From assembly GCF_020421205.1 (NCBI RefSeq), contig NZ_JAIZZH010000002.1, forward strand, positions 868,001-932,000: a DNA stretch of 64,000 nucleotides, read 5' to 3'. Numbering within the stretch: the first letter of the stretch is position 1; every line of letters begins with the position of its first letter. Shown piece after piece: positions 61,330 to 64,000 of this stretch. A program made the position numbers and the translations under genes. The notes under the pieces were generated by a model. The model was given only the letters and a program-made list of their open reading frames with translations. It had not been told where the DNA came from and ran no database searches. The stretch is from Hymenobacter pini (GTDB lineage Bacteria; Bacteroidota; Bacteroidia; Cytophagales; Hymenobacteraceae).

Positions 61330-62343
61330 ATGCATTCAGTTATTCCAAAGGCCGTAACGGGCCGTTTTGTGGCCACGGCCCTGTGCGCGGCGCTACTTTC
61401 CACCAGCTGCTCCGACGACGACGAGACGACCAACACCACGCCCGCCTTACCCGACACGGTGGCCTTTACCCAGGCGGGCTTGTACCCCGAGGGGGTGCAG
61501 TACGATGCCACCGGCCGCCGCTTTCTGGTGAGCTCCCAAACCCGCGGAGCCGTGGGCCAAGTGAAGGATGATGGCACTTATAGCCAGTTTGCCGATGACC
61601 CCGTGCTGGTATCCACCATTGGCATGCGCGTGGACGAGGCCCGGCAGCGGCTATTGGTGGCCGTGTCGGACCCCGGCTACAACACCGCCCGCACCAGCAC
61701 GGCTACCCAACGCAAACTAGCCGGACTGGCTGCTTTCAACCTGACTACGGGGGCGCGGCTGGCTTACACGGATTTGGGGGCGCTACGGCCGGGCCAGAAC
61801 CACTTCGCCAACGACATTGCCGTGGATGGGCAGGGCAACAGCTACGTTACGGACAGCTTCTCGCCGCTTATCTACAAGGTGGATGCGCAGGGTACTGCCT
61901 CCGTGCTGCTGGAAAACGCCCAGTTGGCTGCTCCCGCCGGTGCTTTCGGCCTCAACGGCATCGTGTACCACCCGGATGGCTATTTACTGGTAGCCAAGTC
62001 CAATGAAGGGGCCATCTTCAAGATTCCGCTCAGCAACCCTTCCGCTTTCACCAAAGTAACGCTGCCGCAAGCTCTTACCGGGGCCGATGGAATGCTGCTC
62101 CAGGATAACAATACGCTGCAGGTGGTTACCAACGCCCAGGCCAAAGTGTACCGGCTAAGCTCTACCGACGGTTGGACGACGGCCACCGTTACGGGCACCT
62201 TCAGCACCCCGCCCCAGTACCCCACCACGCTGGCCCGCCGGGAGGGTGCCGACAGCTACGTGCTCTACTCCAATCTGAACGCGCTGCAGGCCAACCAGAA
62301 TCCGCCGGTTTCGGTGTTCACCATTGCCCGGGTGAAGTTCTAG
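61330..62343 (+). CDS. SMP-30/gluconolactonase-like lipoprotein
   Basis: 337 aa with a lipobox STSCS (about residue 26) and then a six-bladed beta-propeller pattern: FTQAGLYPEGVQYDATGRRFLVSSQTRG, NHFANDIAVDGQGNSYVTDSFSPLIYKVD, FGLNGIVYHPDGYLLVAKSNEGAIFKI. The repeat of Gly-Asn/Asp at blade ends is typical of SMP-30/gluconolactonase. It could be a sugar lactonase or only a propeller with a lost active site. It ends in front of a terminator that also overlaps the next gene. Confidence 0.85.
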   Translation: MHSVIPKAVTGRFVATALCAALLSTSCSDDDETTNTTPALPDTVAFTQAGLYPEGVQYDATGRRFLVSSQTRGAVGQVKDDGTYSQFADDPVLVSTIGMRVDEARQRLLVAVSDPGYNTARTSTATQRKLAGLAAFNLTTGARLAYTDLGALRPGQNHFANDIAVDGQGNSYVTDSFSPLIYKVDAQGTASVLLENAQLAAPAGAFGLNGIVYHPDGYLLVAKSNEGAIFKIPLSNPSAFTKVTLPQALTGADGMLLQDNNTLQVVTNAQAKVYRLSSTDGWTTATVTGTFSTPPQYPTTLARREGADSYVLYSNLNALQANQNPPVSVFTIARVKF

Positions 62344-62363
62344 CCTGACAAGGTTACGTGGTT

Positions 62364-62412
62364 AAAAAACTCAGCGAGGCCGGGGGTATCACTCGGCCTC
62401 GCTGAGTTTTTT
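62364..62412. terminator. Bidirectional terminator, 19-bp perfect stem, overlapping a gene end
   Basis: Bases 62364-62382 (AAAAAACTCAGCGAGGCCG) pair perfectly with 62394-62412. The stop codon of the minus-strand gene (62389-62391) lies in the loop, so one arm is coding sequence for its last residues KKLSEAE. Confidence 0.9.
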
Positions 62413-64000
62413 GGCAATACCGGCCGGCACGCCGGCGCTGTTCAGTAAGCCGCTCACCAAGCCCTGCCGCCACAGCGAAAACACGGAGTAGCGCAGCTCC
62501 CGGGCCGAGTTAATTTTTCCGGGCTTCAACGCCTTACCCGGCCGGCGGGGGTTGTTGTCCCGAATAACCAGGCCGTTGATGAGCGTGGTTTCTATGCGGT
62601 GCAGCACGCCGGGGCGGTTTTGACGGTTCAGGCGCTGCAGCTTCAGGTCGGTGTACCGGCCCCACATGGTGCCCCGGGCAGCCTGCCGGTCCAGCGTCAT
62701 CTGAAACCGGATTTGCTCTACCTGCCCACTCCGGAAACTGAGCCCCCGGGTAGGTACCGTCATGGAGTTCAGGATAGCCAATGGAGCTGCGCCGAAGGTA
62801 CCTGCTACCGTATGGCGGCCAGCTGGGTCCAGCAAATTGGCGCGCAGCGTGAGCCGGGCCACGCACTGGTTTTGCAGCCGGCCGGTGGCCTCACCGGTTA
62901 GCGGGTTGTTGGGGCCCATACGGCGTGGGTCGTTGCTCGCGTTGCGCAGCGTGCCGCCAAAGCGGGTAATCTGCATGGTGCCGGGGGTGGCCTCACGCGG
63001 GGCGCGGTAAATCATGGTGATGGTGGTTTGCGCAATCCGCAGGCGGTTGAGAGCAAACCGGAAGGGTAGCTTGCCTAGAGCTTCGGGCGTTACTACGGAG
63101 CGGCGCGGGTTGATGGGGAAGCGCCCATCAGAACGGGTGGTTACGCGCGCACCCCGAATAGCCAGCTCCGTGGCCCGCAGTTCCGCCCGGTTTACCGCCG
63201 CTCGGGCATCAAAGCCGCTTAGCTGCAGCACCGGCAGCCGGGCCGTTACGTGAGCCGCCTGGTGGCCCTTCCGGCGCGCCAGCTCCACCACTGACATCAT
63301 GGGCAGGACCAGCACATCGGTCAGGCGCAGTAGCCCTGCTCGGGTGTCGGCCCGCAAACCCTGCCACGCTACGCCGTAGTACGGGGAGTTGAGGGCGGCC
63401 GTGGTAGCACCGGTTTGCAGCTGCCAGCGTTGGGCGTAGTACAAATCGGTAGGCCGCTGGGGGCGCGGCAGCACCTGCAGCCGGAAGCCCGTGAGCTGGA
63501 TGGCAGCCACCACCGGCGCCAATTCGGTACCGGCTACCCGCAGGTTACCATTCGCAACTACCAGCGCTTGCAGCTGGCACACACGCAGGTACGGAGCCAG
63601 CATGGTATGGAGGCTGGGCGGTTTCTGGGCGGGGAGCGTAACGGCCAGGCGCGGCGCAGTGAGGCGCAGCGAATCGGCCCGGAACTGCCGCCGCACCAGC
63701 TGCGGCAGCCGGAGCCCCGTGAGCTGCAGCCGGGGTAATGCCAAGCTAGCCCGGATGGTAGCGGTGCGTTGCGGGCTGATAGGCCGGGTCGGATGCAGCA
63801 CCAGTGAATCGAGCAGCAGCTGCCGGGTGCGGGAGGAAATCTGCAGCCGCCGCAGCTGCAGGGTGTGGCCCGGCAGCTGCACCGCCAGCCCCCTAACCTG
63901 AGCTGCCACCTGCGCCGCGTAGCCAATGCGGGCCGAGTCGGCGGCCCCAGCAGCACTCAGGCGCACATCGTGCAGCAGCAGCGTAGTAGCCCCAGTAGCC
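62389..64000 (-). CDS. AsmA-like/DUF748 protein, 5' end outside window
   Basis: The frame is open to the window edge, past a GTG at 63966, so only the C-terminal about 537 residues are seen. The sequence is a run of repeating 20-30 residue strand units with alternating Leu/Val and Arg (LQLRRLQISSRTRQLLLDSL, LRLTAPRLAVTLPAQK, VVAAIQLTGFRLQVL), which fits the AsmA/DUF748/TamB-like beta-helical tubes that bridge inner and outer membranes for lipid movement. The last part includes DRQAARGTMWGRYTDLKLQRL. No operon information beyond the edge. Confidence 0.8.
   Translation of the reverse strand, partial: ATGATTLLLHDVRLSAAGAADSARIGYAAQVAAQVRGLAVQLPGHTLQLRRLQISSRTRQLLLDSLVLHPTRPISPQRTATIRASLALPRLQLTGLRLPQLVRRQFRADSLRLTAPRLAVTLPAQKPPSLHTMLAPYLRVCQLQALVVANGNLRVAGTELAPVVAAIQLTGFRLQVLPRPQRPTDLYYAQRWQLQTGATTAALNSPYYGVAWQGLRADTRAGLLRLTDVLVLPMMSVVELARRKGHQAAHVTARLPVLQLSGFDARAAVNRAELRATELAIRGARVTTRSDGRFPINPRRSVVTPEALGKLPFRFALNRLRIAQTTITMIYRAPREATPGTMQITRFGGTLRNASNDPRRMGPNNPLTGEATGRLQNQCVARLTLRANLLDPAGRHTVAGTFGAAPLAILNSMTVPTRGLSFRSGQVEQIRFQMTLDRQAARGTMWGRYTDLKLQRLNRQNRPGVLHRIETTLINGLVIRDNNPRRPGKALKPGKINSARELRYSVFSLWRQGLVSGLLNSAGVPAGIAKKLSEAE

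Overview
The window looks like chromosomal DNA of a pigmented, GC-rich member of the Bacteroidota, most probably Hymenobacter or a close relative in the Hymenobacteraceae. The evidence is the gene content (a type IX secretion plug protein, BatA/DUF58 genes, DUF3276, DUF3822, DUF4296, DUF5103, menaquinone synthesis by MenC, an eCIS DUF4157 protein), the many outer-membrane barrels and lipoproteins, the lack of clear Shine-Dalgarno sites, and copies of the Bacteroidota -7 promoter element TAnnTTTG at a sensible distance before many starts. No rRNA, tRNA, CRISPR array, phage or insertion sequence was recognised. The assignment is inference from content; no database was searched.

Layout. 1-5.7 kb: three envelope proteins (two apparently paralogous barrels flanking a coiled-coil protein), an ABC1/UbiB-type kinase and a phasin with a histone-like tail. 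5.8-11.2 kb: a minus-strand run with an alpha/beta hydrolase, an acyltransferase, a two-domain aspartic protease with PDZ, menC and a KGG stress protein. 11.4-16.5 kb: a plus-strand ergothioneine block (egtB, egtD), then a PLP aminotransferase and a MATE exporter. 16.5-22.3 kb: DUF922 protease, CsaA-like protein, DUF4296 lipoprotein, then DUF58 / membrane protein / BatA / YggS / DUF423. 22.3-27.8 kb: DUF1573, a RecD-like helicase, a gene broken by an in-frame TGA, a TPR histidine kinase and a thioesterase. 28-43.8 kb: mostly housekeeping (coaD, two NUDIX enzymes, phosphoesterases, threonine aldolase, a 3-methyladenine glycosylase, DUF58, DUF3276, ychF, M48 peptidase, two CPA1 antiporters). 44-48.9 kb: the T9SS plug protein, a tightly overlapping three-gene membrane/phosphoesterase operon, an SRPBCC membrane protein and a small immunity-like protein. 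49-54.6 kb: katG with a perfect palindromic operator, and an orphan eCIS-core (DUF4157) protein. 54.7-64 kb: an ABC-F ATPase, small lipoproteins, a Tat-type amidase, an SMP-30-like lipoprotein and the 3' part of an AsmA-like protein that runs off the window.

How they fit together. Oxidative-stress defence is represented twice (ergothioneine synthesis and KatG, the latter apparently under a Fur/PerR-type operator). Envelope biogenesis and secretion account for a large share of the rest. Strong perfect-stem hairpins separate convergent genes throughout, and two families of dispersed palindromic repeats sit in intergenic gaps (17.1 and 36.8 kb; 19.8 kb). The most promising leads for something new are the orphan DUF4157 protein with an unassigned C-terminal region, the katG palindrome, the compact 45.7-47.5 kb operon, the EgtB/EgtD/aminotransferase block, and the very long hairpin repeat.
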